Source: Xiphophorus maculatus
Taxonomy: Eukaryota > Chordata > Actinopteri > Cyprinodontiformes > Poeciliidae
Assembly: GCF_002775205.1 (NCBI RefSeq)
Contig: NC_036445.1
Coordinates: 5,972,802-6,036,801, forward strand
Length of the DNA stretch: 64,000 nucleotides
Reading direction: 5' to 3'
The notes beneath the pieces are model-generated. The model was not told where the DNA came from. It did not search any database and saw only the letters and a program-made list of their open reading frames with translations. How positions within the stretch are numbered: the first letter of the stretch is position 1; each line of letters opens with the position of its first letter. A program made the position numbers and the translations under genes. Positions 1 to 12,809 of the stretch are shown here, piece after piece.

Positions 1-523
1 ATTAGCATTTAGCCATTTTAGTCTTTTTATCAGCTCTCGGTGTTTGTATGTGCTAAAACCTCTTGAATGAATATTTACTTTGCTTGGAGGAATGAGAAGA
101 GTTTCATATGGGGAAAGAATTTGGGGGAAACATTTTTTTATACATTTTAGCTGACATCTATAGCTTGATTTCTGTGGTTGTCATTTTCTTTTTTGTGTGT
201 TTTTTGGGGGGAACAGTTTTCTTTTTACTGTGGATGACTTATATTTGTTACGATCAAATATTTACATTCAGTCTACCCTGACGTGAAGGCCTGAGTCAGT
301 CAGCAGGGCAAAGGTATTCCTATGGTGAAACTTTTTTACATTCAGTTACACAAGTCCACGTATTGGGGTTTTATGTGACAGACCAGAAGGGATAATTACA
401 AAGTGTAAGAGAATGGTGGATACATAGATTTTACAAATAAAAATTTGAAAAGTGTGATATACATTAATGTTCACCTGCCCTATGTAAAAAAAATATATAT
501 ATATATTTTTTTTTAATATATAC

Positions 524-531
<8 letters not shown>

Positions 532-611
<80 letters not shown>
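532..611. repeat. (TA)n microsatellite
   Basis: About 40 uninterrupted TA dinucleotides, preceded by a shorter TA run and a T-tract near 490-515. The Tyr/Ile-alternating frames over it on both strands are artefacts. The length is likely polymorphic. Confidence 0.97.
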
Positions 612-613
<2 letters not shown>

Positions 614-1163
614 AGCTTTTCGTATGTATGCCAGAAACTGTTTTAACTACAGGACCTTCATATACATGTTTCATTTGTCCCCGACATGTCTGCTTGTTTA
701 CTAATGTTCTATAACAAAACCTTGGGAACCTTAATAGAAAATAGAAAACTAAAAACAAACATATACAACATACAGATGGATCTTATTTATTAAATAGCTG
801 AATTTGGAAAGTAATTTCTTTTCACTGGATTTAGGGGTATTAGACTAAACGTGGTTGAACCCAAGACAGTGCAGGGTATTGCACTGTCACATGAAATCTT
901 GTAAAACACATAGTTTTGTATAATATTGTGATTTAACAATACTTTTCCAAGGGACTGTAAGTATCAATGCTACAAAATTGTATACAAAATGTATACAATT
1001 GTATGTTGTATTAAAACATTTAAAATACAAATACATTTAAAAACAATTGTATGTAATTGTATACAAAACTTTAAGGTAGTGAGGTCAGTGGTTTTAGTTT
1101 TACCCCATTTTTTAGTGCAATTATGCCAATTTTGAAAGTTCTACAAATCAGCCCCAAAGATTC

Positions 1164-1628
1164 TTGTACTGCAGAAATATCATAATGCTTGTGCGAACTT
1201 TATGCTTTTCTTCACTGTCTTACCTAGATCACCATGACCAATATTTGTATCATGCCTATCTTGTAGGTGTTGCAACAGTGTGTTTGGCAGCTGCCAGGTG
1301 GAGGAAGCAAGCAGAAGTAACAGTGTCAGTGAACATTAGGAAACAGGAGACACCAGACTTCACCAGCAACAGTGTGCACACCGCAGTGGCAGGCTTGAAA
1401 AAAATTGGCAAGGACCAGATGGAAACCTGGGGGAGATACACTGAAATGTCGTTAACTGATGCTTGGCAGGTGAGTAAGCTGATGCAATGCCCTGAGCCAG
1501 GTGGGAAGTGCACAAGCAGTATGAGAAAGTGGGAACAGCAAAAAGAGGAAAATGTTAAGGAACATATAAAAAAAATAAGGGAAGAAGTATGGAGGCTGAT
1601 GAAACTGAAACCAAGTTCATCTTTATAA
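1164..1628 (+). other. 154-codon open frame, possibly a decayed exon
   Basis: The open frame has a Lys/Glu-rich end (KWEQQKEENVKEHIKKIREE). Inside it, position 1,267 follows an acceptor-like 'cttgtag' and position 1,470 starts a donor-like 'gtgagtaag', so 1,267-1,469 could be a single exon. I recognise no family, and no partner exons were found. It may be an lncRNA exon, a pseudogene remnant or chance. Confidence 0.15.
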
Positions 1629-2248
1629 GTACAGGCTCTATATGTTCTCAACAAAACCACCTCTCTCTCTATTGATCTCTCTTTCTCTCTCACTCTACCA
1701 ATCTGTCTGTATATAGTGGTAGCTGCACTGAAATAAGTTGGAATGCATGTCCTAATTTCAGTTTTTGCTCTAATTTTGCATCATAATTATACCGGTGGGT
1801 CTTGATAATGTCCCAAAATCCTCCCTTTAATGAAATTTAAAAATTATGAAAGACTAAAACATCATGCTTTTTAACCTTTTTATGTTCTTGGCTCTGACGC
1901 TGCCATTATCCTAAGTGAAAATTCTAACAGAAATATCTTGTGCAATAATCTTTCAACTCAGCATTGCTTCAAAACTTCCACTTTAAAATGTTTAAATTAG
2001 AAATTGGTTATGTTAAGAACAGGCTCTGACTTGAGGGATCTTATAGAAGTGACATTTCTATTTCATTCAATAATGGTGAAAATTTTAACAGACCACTGAA
2101 ACCTACCGAGCATTGATCAAAGTTATAATGCATAATATTTTAAAACATTTACACAGTATATAAAAAATCAACTACAACTGTCCTAGTTTCCAATTGTATC
2201 CAAATAGAAAAGTATCTTTTGTGTGCAATGACTGCTTTTTAATTTCAC

Positions 2249-2732
2249 TTAACCCTTTCATGCATAGTGGTCACTACAGTGGACAGCTATCTAAAAGCCA
2301 TTTTCTTGTGCTTCCTGTGGATTTTTATGTTATAAATGCACACAGACCACTGAAGTGGACACTAATGCATCATAAAATATACCATCAACTACTGGCCATC
2401 AGCTGCAAATGCAAGAAATTATTTTTGTTAAATACAATATGGCCGACAGACAAAAAAGCATGAGAACCGACCCGGTCCCTCCTTCTACTGTAGACGACTC
2501 TTGCAAGTAAAAAAAATATTGTGACATCAGATAACCCCTAAGGAACAATACTACTGATGTATTTTTCAAATAACAACTTTGTATTTGGACAAAATTACAA
2601 TTAATCACATAAAAAAAAAATTATTTTTACAAAAAAATTTTCCTACCTTTTTTATGACTTAAGAAAAGAATTTTAAAAAATGGAAAAAAAATTCTGACAC
2701 AAAGGATCATAATTCATGCATCAGAGGGTTAA
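2249..2732. mobile_element. TTAA-flanked MITE-like element
   Basis: The left end reads TTAACCCTTTCATGCATA. The right end, read on the opposite strand, is TTAACCCTCTGATGCATG. Both ends sit at a TTAA, which is the target site of piggyBac and Kolobok transposons. The 484-bp interior has no transposase and contains A-rich stretches, so this is a non-autonomous copy. Inside the left end is a 'gtggtcactacagtggac' repeat with a related 'gaccactgaagtggacac' about 75 bp further on. Confidence 0.6.
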
Positions 2733-4825
2733 TAAATGAGAAAATGAACTTTGGTCTGTGAACTACTAGCTTTGTGCTTTCTCCATCTCATAACAACAGA
2801 GCAGAGGAAAATTTCTCTTTGCACCAGATGCAAAGAACTTTTCTTTATAATTGCATTTTGTTTAACAACCTTTGTATGTGACTCTTCTGTTGGAACATTG
2901 CAAAGTCATAAGGTTTATTTGTTTATATCATTGTTTATCTGCATAGGGACAAGCGTTAATTACCTGCGTTAACACTGAACACTATGACTATTGTAGACTT
3001 AAATACTTTTCAATACGTATATATTAACAATATAAAACTGTTTAAAAGACAGTAAACAGCATAGCAAGACAAAGTATTATCCATGACATAAATCTTAAAA
3101 TTAGCTTAAAACAGACTCCAATGAAACAAAAGTCTCTGAGAATATATGGCTTTTTGATATTAATAAATATCTATACAATCCCTCTGTATGCATGTGTAAT
3201 GTGTCATTTAAATGTGCAGAGAGAGAGAGTTGCTATTTGCTCAATGATATATTTCTTGATGAACATCTGCCTCTTGCAAACTCAGTTTTGCACATATTTA
3301 GGACATAACTGTGAATTCGCGCCTCCAGACAAAAAGAAAATTTTTTAGCACTTTGAATGGGAAGAGGTGAAACTGAACTGCCTGGCTGAAATATTTTGGT
3401 AAAAAAAAATTTTGGTGAGAAAAACCTGTATAAATATATTTGTTTTCATACAAGAGCATTATACTTTGTACAACATTTTCTCTTTTCTGTTAAAGTCTGG
3501 GTTTTTCACAAAAGATTATTAGCCTTTTTTTTTTATCATGACTCGTTGATACACCTTTGGAGAAAAATGGGTAATTAAAAAGCCAATACCTCTTGCAATT
3601 TCTGGAAATTTGCTTATTATTGATCTCCTTTTCTCCTCTCCTGCTGTGAACCAGATGCGTTTCTCTATTGATCTCACATCACACTGTGCAGTGTACCGGC
3701 ACAGTATTTTTAAATCTCAGGCTATTATGTATTGATCTATAAAAACTTTTACATTCTTTTTCCTTCAAAATACATACAAGTTAGTTTGACGGGATGTCAT
3801 TTTCAGCTCAAAGCAATATTAAACTCACTGGGGTATTAATGGCTATGCTCATACAGAAAATGAAATTGTTTTCATTAATTTATCCCAAGAAATACTGCAG
3901 TGTTCGTGTGCCCCATTAGCACAAAGGGCATTCTTGGATTTCTTCACTCTTTTAAAACAAATCCTTTTACTGTATCAGCATCATTTCTCTGAAGGTGTTT
4001 GAAATATTCTAAGCATGCAGCCACCTCAGTGCGAATTCATGCCTGATTTACATGATTTCTATATATGGCTCTCACTTCAAGGTACACCCATTGCGGTTTT
4101 GATACAGAAGTGCTTTGTTGTTAGGAAACAAGGGAAGAAAAAGACCAGAAAACAAAAACAAAAAGTCTATTTCTGTCAAACGACAACCCTCTACAGTCTT
4201 GTGGATGTCAGAAGTTGAATTTACAAGACAAAGGCGGTGAGCACACTGCAGCTCTCTCCTGACAGATGGATGAGAAATAAACAACAGTGGCTCAGAGGAA
4301 AACACATTCCCAGTAAGCAGAAGTGAGACATTTGGCAAAATGTCCACTGTATTTAAATGACAGCTAAGGGTCTATCTCATTGTTCTTACTCTAGTATCCA
4401 TTAGTCATGTTTAGGCTGCAACTTTGGTGTCTCTTTTGCTTTACTTTTGCTACCATGTATATTCACTGCACTGTTGCGTGGGCCAGCATTAGCGTCACGC
4501 TTTTTCTATTTTCCACAAGAGAGCCACATTTGTTAAACTTATGTTAAAATGAGAGTCCATTAAAATTGCAACACATTAAAAAGCAAAAATCATTGAATTT
4601 TATTTAGTTATTTTTATTCTGAATAATAAACTATTAAAGTAATTAATTTTACTTTGTGTGATCTATTAAAATTCTACGTCTTTTCACACTACGAAGCTAA
4701 TAAGAACTTTAACTTGTGCACATAAGAAAGTCTCTGCGTATGAATGTGTAATGAGGTTTCATGGAGTCTCATCCAGCCAGGTTTATGAATATGCATGATT
4801 TATTTTTATTTTTTTCTTATCTCAG

Positions 4826-4893
4826 AGACTTCCCAGTGTTTGGGAAGTTTTCCAAGAAAAGGTTGTGATGGATCTCAATGTTGCTGCATCGAG
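4826..4893 (+). other. orphan exon-like segment with strong splice sites
   Basis: A T-rich tract and 'cttatctcag' precede 4,826, and 'gaggtaagtg' straddles the end at 4,893, so both borders match the splice consensus well. Two of three frames are open through the 68 nt (one begins LPSVWEVFQEKVVMDL). No adjoining exons were recognised on either side. It may be an lncRNA exon, part of a gene that extends outside the window, or chance. Confidence 0.3.
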
Positions 4894-6639
4894 GTAAGTG
4901 GCAGAGAGACATTCTTGAAGTTGTTCTCAGGAGTACAAGAAGAAAAACAACAAAAGCACATTGTCTGTGATTCTGCATGTACGTTCACACCCTTTATCTG
5001 TGCCAGAAGAAGTGGGTGGTCACACTGTGAGGTGAAAACTCACACCTAGGATTATAACACTCCCAACAGATCTGTAATCCTGTGTCAACAATCACCATAT
5101 TATGTGTGCTGTAGGTTAGTGTGCAGGCTGTGTTTAATCAAATTGAAGATTTTGTTATTTAAATTCATTTAGAAGAAAGAAAACTTGATCATGGTTAGAT
5201 TGGAATTTAATAATAAACGAAATGTATCTTTTTGATAATACTAAACAGTTTAATTTAATCAAAAGTCTTATGAAGCATCAGCGATTAACCTACTATGGTA
5301 ATGTATTATTTATTTAAGTCACACAGCTGTATCTTCTTGCTTTAGACTATAGATCATGTCTAAATATTCAAATCTATGGTCAAAAGTCCATAACAAGTAT
5401 TTTCTTAGTTCCTTTCAACTTCTACGCAACACTTTTCTGTTTTTGACCGTGATCTGCTGTAATATTTTATAGCAAAATGTAATGATCACACTTATTTTAT
5501 AGGATTGATTAACACTTACTTAGCTACTGTGCCCCAATAAAAGGTCTTTTTCTAAAGGCAAATATAAAACAAAGTAAAAACTTGTACCTAAATATCAACA
5601 AGACTCTAAAGCAATTAAATAACTGAGATAAGACTTTTAGTCACAAACTGTAGATAGTCAAAATACTCAGAAAACTGTGTGAAGAATGAAAATGTTACAC
5701 AAACATTGATGCGAAAAAACAATATAAATGGAATGTCATGAGGCGCTAAAGGCTGTTATTACTTACTATTACCAAGTAATTAAATTTCCTGAGAAAATAC
5801 ATTTTGGGTTTTCACTAGTTGTAGGCTAGAATAATTAAAATAAATTTATAATGAAATCTATCATTCTGCGTATGATAAATCTTAAGAATTGAGTTACATT
5901 TTTCAAACTGAATGCCTGAAATAAATTAACATTTAAATTTTATTTAAATGTACTATGTTTTGCATGTGGAAAAGCAATGTAAACTGTCCTAATGGTAGTA
6001 TGCTACGAACTCTCTACACATAACCTCAGCCAGATGATAGGAAGTGATGTTCCACAAAATATGCACATTTTTTGAGCTTTCAAACCCAGGAAACATTGAT
6101 TATACCAACATATATCAAAATATATAAAGGAGCAGTTTACTTTAGATTGTTGGATACACTTTTCCTTGCGCTGCAAAAATATCTGCCTGCATGCTTTTCT
6201 GCTGTTTCCTTTCCTCGTGTGAATGAGAGACTGTGGCCGATGCCGCGCTCAGGTGATGAATGACCAGCCGTGGATAAAGTACACAGCAATAACCCCTAGG
6301 CAATTCGAAGAACACTTAAGTATGGGCCAGTGAATTTATCATTCAATTGTCAGAGGATTTTATCAAGTGTGTTTTCTCTGGTGTCTTCTGATTTATTTTA
6401 CAATTTGTAAAAGTCTCTCTGAGTCAGCATTCGACAACCAATGAACAGCAAGCTTCAGCACAATCGAGGAGTTGAGCAGTGTCTTGTGAACAGCAGGAAG
6501 ATGCTTTTTAAAAATGTTTAAATGTAAGAAGTGGTTAAAATTCGGTGTCTGTCCAGAGCTGCGGAGCATGAGTGGTGCAACAAGCAAACAGGGTGTTTTA
6601 AACAGAAACGGACGACCTCGCTCTCTTTCCTCTCACTGC

Positions 6640-7180
6640 TCAGACGAGTGCGTGGGTTTGGGCAGCATGGTGTAGGAAGCACAAACCCTGCTGAGCCCCG
6701 TGGGCTATGAACACTCATCAGCACATGGAGAGCAGTTCGCTATTTTGAAGGGAATATCTGCGCTCTCCCCCATTGCACAAATGGGTCCATGGCAGCGGAA
6801 AAGTTTCCTCTGCGATACCGCTTGTTTATTTCTAATGAGCAGGCTAATTGTTAATTATTTTCTTTCTAATTGTGGTGGTGGACCTGGCCTCTCAATCTGC
6901 AGTGGCAGGCCTCTTATGGCTTGTAATGGGGCTAATGTGATATTGAAACTCATGCACTTTGTCTTGCACTGGCATTCTGTCCCTTCTAAACCTCCCATTA
7001 GCCAACAAGCACAGCAGGAAGGCAGCCCTTGAGGGACATTACCAGTCCCACCGCTTGAAGGCGTAACATGTAAGCTGCCTCTCTACGGAGGGAGGGAGCC
7101 CTGTTTTCTGCCTTGCCCAGTTCTCTGCATCTCTCTGGGGGCTTGGCAGTGTCAGTGTAGGGGTGGCAGTGATTGATGAC
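6640..7180. other. candidate conserved non-coding element
   Basis: Relative to its surroundings this stretch is less AT-skewed and free of simple repeats. It is dense in homeodomain-type TAATTG/TAATTA words (6,844-6,872) followed by GC-balanced sequence. The 110-codon open frame inside it shows no domain. The call rests on base composition and motif density only. Confidence 0.22.
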
Positions 7181-10100
7181 ACCCACTGTCTTTAACACAG
7201 TATGGAAATATAGCACCAGATGTCTTCACGGATGTACGGTTCTGCAAAGTTCTGTGAATCCAGGTCTTAAGAATTAAAAAATATAAGTTGGACGTTGCAT
7301 GCCAATGTGATTACTAACAATAGCTGTACAGGTGTGTTTTAATAACTAAGAAAATCATCTAAAATGTTTATTATTTTGTAAATCCACTAAATTATGTTAT
7401 AACTTGTATGATACACAGTACCTTAGTTATACACATTATATATTATGAGCCAAAGCCATCAGAACTGTCTACCGAGAAATGTTTGGGTGCTTCGTGCTTT
7501 CCACTGCAGAAAAACTTGATTCTGATTTTATTTTCCGGCAGGACTTAACACCTGCCCACTGCCAAAGGCTATAATACCATGTTTAATTGCAATTGTACCA
7601 CTGAGCTTGACAAGCCAGTTAACACTCTGACCTTAACCCAAAAGAGATTCTGTGGAATGATGTCAAGAGTTCAAATAATGCAGATGAGCTGAAGGCCACT
7701 ATTGAACCATACTATACCCTCAATACCATGCAGCAGAGCCACTGCCTTATAGCGTATAGAGGCCCTCACTCGGTATTGAGTGTGTATGCTTTCCATTCCC
7801 TGGATACATCTTTCACTAGGCTGAAACATCTGTTTTGTATATGTGTTTCTTTTACTTTGGTGTAATATTGAAATGTTCAGAGAAAAAGAATTTTGGGTTT
7901 TCATCAGCTATAAGAATGAACTTCAAAATTAACAAAAATAATACCATGAATATATCACTCTATATATAATATACTCTATGTATACTTCATCCAAAAAAAA
8001 TGTATGTGCTTCATATTTTTAGTTGCATTACCAAAAGAAAAATAAATGTTTTCATTCATTTTCCAAACACAGTAGTGTGTTTAATATGCACAGGCACTTT
8101 AAGGGCATGAACATTCACAGTACGTAACTGTTGCTTGAAATTCAGTCTGTATTCATTTCACATATGGCAGCAGTATGTCCAGAGAAATATCAATCATGCT
8201 ATAGGTCGCTTCTTGTTCATTATGACAAAATTTGGACTTCTTATTTTTCCCATGAGTTTAATTTGATGTAATAATTTTATCGTTTTTACAAGAGTGCAGA
8301 TATGTTAAACATCCAGAGGTTATTTTTATGCATAGGGGGAAAAGGGGCAGGGTGAAGTTATTTGTCGGTCTGGTGAAGTGGGAGGAAGTTCCATTTAATT
8401 GGATTTTGATGTGCCCTGTTGTCATGGCACCCAGATCCCAACCTTACACATGAACTTGTCCCTGTGTGTATAAAAGTGTGTAAGACAGAGCAACAATGAG
8501 AATGAGACAAGCAAATGGAGAAATAAAGATATAAATATGAGCAGATGTGAAACCAGGCAGGAGGTGGGGGGTGGGTGAATTTTCTGACACTTCAAGTGAT
8601 CTTCTGAAAGGAGCATTTACTCATGATAGTCTAGCGATTTGAGAAATAAAAGTGCTTGGCTATTTGTCACAACGGGCTCACGCTACAGCTGGTTAAGTGG
8701 CCACGGATGCCTTCACCAGGAGCAAGTGAGATCCCAGCCAAGAGGTTTAGTGCATGTGTAATGAAGGAACACAACGTCCATCTGCATCTCAGTCTGCTTT
8801 GATGTGGCATGTGCTCCATCTTGACTGATCTCAATAGTCAAATGTATCAAATGTCGGAGCAGAAATTCACGTGCAGCATTCATCTGCAAAACTCACAACA
8901 TTTCATAACAAGCAACAGGCTGTAGGGAAAAAAACAGTTTGGACACCAAACTTTGCTTTATGAATTTAATTATTACTTTTGGAAAGGGCAAATCAAGTTT
9001 TTTATTACTAGCAATACATCATAATATAATTATACAGATAAAGTGAAGCTCACTTTACAGACAATTCTTTTGTTTTTTTATTAGTTTTTTGTGCTTTTAA
9101 TTATTCTTTCTATTTTAATTTACAAATAATGATACAGAACCCAACTTTGATTAATTTTACAGGATAACCCAAGTTATTACCAGAAAACCAATCAATAAGA
9201 ACAATGATCAAATATGGAAACAGAATTCTACCAGAAACATTTTGAGGAAGGGTTTCTTTGTAATTTATTAGGAGACATCAGCGTACTTAATATATATATA
9301 TTTTCAAGCCTATGCAAATTATGTCCCTTTTGATATTACCAAACATCCCCAAGAAATGTAACATAATGCACTTGAGGTACATTTCTGTTGAATAATCTTG
9401 AATGCCTAAAATTATACATGCTGCTGATGAATGCATGTAAACCTCTGAAGGGCACTTTATCTCATGTTTGTACACTATAGAACAGACTAGTAGACTCTGA
9501 TTTCTGATTTTTAACAAATTACAAAATAATCCTTGATAAACAAGTTGCTGTCGGTGGTCAGTTCGCTTTAGAAACATTGTTTTGAGTGTAAAGTGCAGGT
9601 CAAATCCCACAAAAATATCCTCATACAAAGCATCAAAACAGATGCTTGGGATGTTGGGTGTGACCTAAATAAGTCCAGATTATATATATCCATCCACTCA
9701 TCCAAAAAAGCACCAAAGAGAGTCAATGAGCGTGTATGTAAACACCAATATTGACATAGCGAGCTATAGCAGCAGCTTAACTTTGCACAGGGGAGCTATA
9801 GCCAATCCAGTGAACCATATAAACACACAGAGGGAAACACTTGGGTTTGAAGGCTCCATATGCCTTATGTCACTTTTATGACTCTGACATCCTTTATGAT
9901 TTGGCGTTTTTCTAAAAGATTTCAACTCAGCTTATTTATGTAGCACCACTTCATAATAATTGTCATCTCAAGGCATTGTGTAGGACAAACAGGTCCAATT
10001 TATATGCAAATATAGAATAATTGAGTCCAAAGTTCATTTGATTCCTTCTCCTTAGTTTAAATACAATTTCATCTAAGTGAATCTGATGTATTCAGATTCA

Positions 10101-12763
10101 TTTTCATCATTTAATTGTAATAAAGTCAGAAATAATTTATTTTAATTAACAATTAGAATAAAAAAAACATTGTCTGATGAAATTAGCAATTATGGCTAAT
10201 AATTAGCCAAAGATTAGCCAGTGAATCTGATTGGGGAATAGTTGCCACTCCAAACCCTCAGCCAGCTGATTTAATATTTCTGTAAGAGAAAACAAATCAA
10301 CATGATTAAAAAACGAACTATTTAATAAAAGGAGTTCTTATGTTGATTAAGCAACATTTAAAATGTATATGGCTTTGTTCTGACTTATCACTGCTTTGGA
10401 GATACAGCCAAATTCTTAGCTTTCTCCATCCAAAGAGGGATGCCTTCTCTATTAATCAGACCAGCATTCAACAAAACCAATCATCTACACACCCCACATT
10501 GTTTTCCAGAATCACCTAAACAACCAGCGGTTGAATGAGGACATGAGGCTAAAAATGTAATCATTCCACCAATATGGGAGTGGATTATAAAAACCACCAG
10601 TCAATTCAAATACATCTGATAAAGTATCAGTTAGAAAGTAATAATTAATTTTAAAAAATGTTAATCCTTCAACCTGGCTCAGAGTATGCAGGCTAAGTGG
10701 GAGCCCATGTCTACCGGTTTTGAAGTCATAGTTGTAAAACTGTTGAAAACAATTGAAAAACTTTTATTCTATTGAATCAGGAAGTAACTACTTCCTGCAA
10801 CAATGGGAAAAGTCTGTGAAAAGTATTATTTCTTTGGTTAACTTTGGACAACCTTACTCAAACTTTGTGGTAAAAGAGCTGTGGAGGAATCATATTTAAT
10901 ATATAAAACATGTGTTCCACAAAGGAAGAACAGTAAAAATGAGGTAAATTGAGTCTTACAGCCCTGTTACACATTTCCTTGTGATAACTTACTGTTCCTC
11001 GTAACTTTTTTCTTGAATATCTTTTCATGAGGTTGGCAGACATAAAAAATAGATGAAGAGGCATCTCGGTTTGGCATGCCAGCACCCACATTCCACATCA
11101 GTGCAAACAAGAATCTGGAGCATCCAAATTTAGTCAAACAAAATCTGGGGTTAATCACCCAAAATACAACGCAGACACTCAAACACCTGTTAGAGACGCG
11201 AGAAAGTGCAATGATTTTGCATGCAAAAATCATCTCCTTTATACTAAAGTTAAATTACTTTTTCTATCTGTAGTGGAAAAAAAATCTTTTTTTAACAAGC
11301 TAGAAATAATGTGGAAGGAGGAACATTGGTTGTGTCCATAGGGCAGCCTACCGTTAAACTGCAGGAGGTGATTAAAAAATCACAACCTATTATTTTTATA
11401 ATAGCAGGTTTCTTATTAATCATTTGCTTCAGAGAATGCATGATGACTACTAACTACTGAGACAAATTCAGATTTGAATATTTTCCAAGTTCATGTGTAA
11501 AGCCACTGCTCTTCAGCTAACTGTGCACTGAAAAAGCTTCGTTTTCCCTCTAAAGCACAGACTTTATTCAGTTTAAGTAAAAATGTAACAAGACTAAGAA
11601 GTGAAGAGATTCACAAGCTAAAATATTGAGTTTCCCTGACTGATAACCTACTGATGAAATCTTTAACCAGGATACATGGTTAGCTCTTGCTAATTAGCCA
11701 CACAAGGGTCAGTCAAAGAAAACTCATATTATTGTTAACCAACACAAAGAGAAGCAAACTGAGAATAGAACAGGCTTTACTTCCCCTAAAGAATTAAGAG
11801 AGTATCCTATGGGAAGATCCATGCCCATTCATCTTTAATGTATCGCTCAACTTGTGCTCCGAAGCCCCTGAGGACTGACATTGGAGAACAGCAGAATAGA
11901 AGAAGAATGTGACAGGGAAAGAGAGAATTTGGAAGGAGGAAAATAAGGGAACACAGGGGCAGCTTACTGGGGAATAGAAGTATAGTGTGAATGATTGATG
12001 AGAAGTCAGAGCTGTTGGGGCGCATTCACCAAGTAATAAAAATGGATTAATGCAACTGTTTTCACTCCCCGTAGATCAGATTGCTATAATGATAAGTGAG
12101 GGGTCTGGTTTTGGGAACTTTTAAGTCTATTAACTGACCGGCTTCTTTCATCTCCCTCTGGAGTCCCTGCATCTCATTCCCTGTTTTGTTCTCTTTGTGT
12201 TGTTTTTTTTATCTGAACCACAGTGTAGATTTTTCCTGCTGTCCAATTGTCAGCGTTCTTTTATCTTCCTGTGTATCAATCCTGATTATTGCTCAGTTAA
12301 TTTGTGGGGATTGATCCACTCTGCCCCAAACCGTTCCCACCATTTTTGAACCTCAAGTGTAATTTTTCCTACAAAATCACCTTCATCCACACTGCGTCGT
12401 GATTACCCTTTTCACCCTGATGTCATCATTTTTCCCACCCAGTCACGTGCTTGTGTTTTTGTGCTTAAGTCAGAGTGACCCCTGTTGGTGGGGAATGCAC
12501 CTGCAGGCAATAATAACACATCTCTCTTCTCTCTTGGGGACATCAAGCGTGAAATCAGTCTGGCATCGGCTACTCTGTGACAGACCCTTAGTCTTGGGGC
12601 CATATTCACCCCCTGCTCTCTCTGTCTTCACTTTGGAAGCAGCACCAGTCAGCAGGTGGGGTTGGTCTCTTTGCTTCATATGTCTCAGTAGTGTTTCCTC
12701 TTTTCTTTAAAAAACAAATACTCCACATCTGACGGAGTTGTTAAAAAGGTCAAGATCATATGA

Positions 12764-12809
12764 TCACCTATATGATCTACAAAGATCATATAGGTGACCT
12801 TTGTAGATC
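12764..12809. repeat. two overlapping, mutually exclusive inverted repeats
   Basis: Stem 1 pairs 12,764-12,778 with 12,783-12,797 (15 bp, 4-nt loop). Stem 2 pairs 12,774-12,784 with 12,799-12,809 (11 bp). The stems share bases 12,774-12,784, so both cannot form on one strand at the same time. No coding sequence is nearby. Confidence 0.8.

Noticed and set aside
513-758. Open frames on both strands rich in Tyr-Ile repeats
   Set aside because: They are translations of the TA microsatellite.
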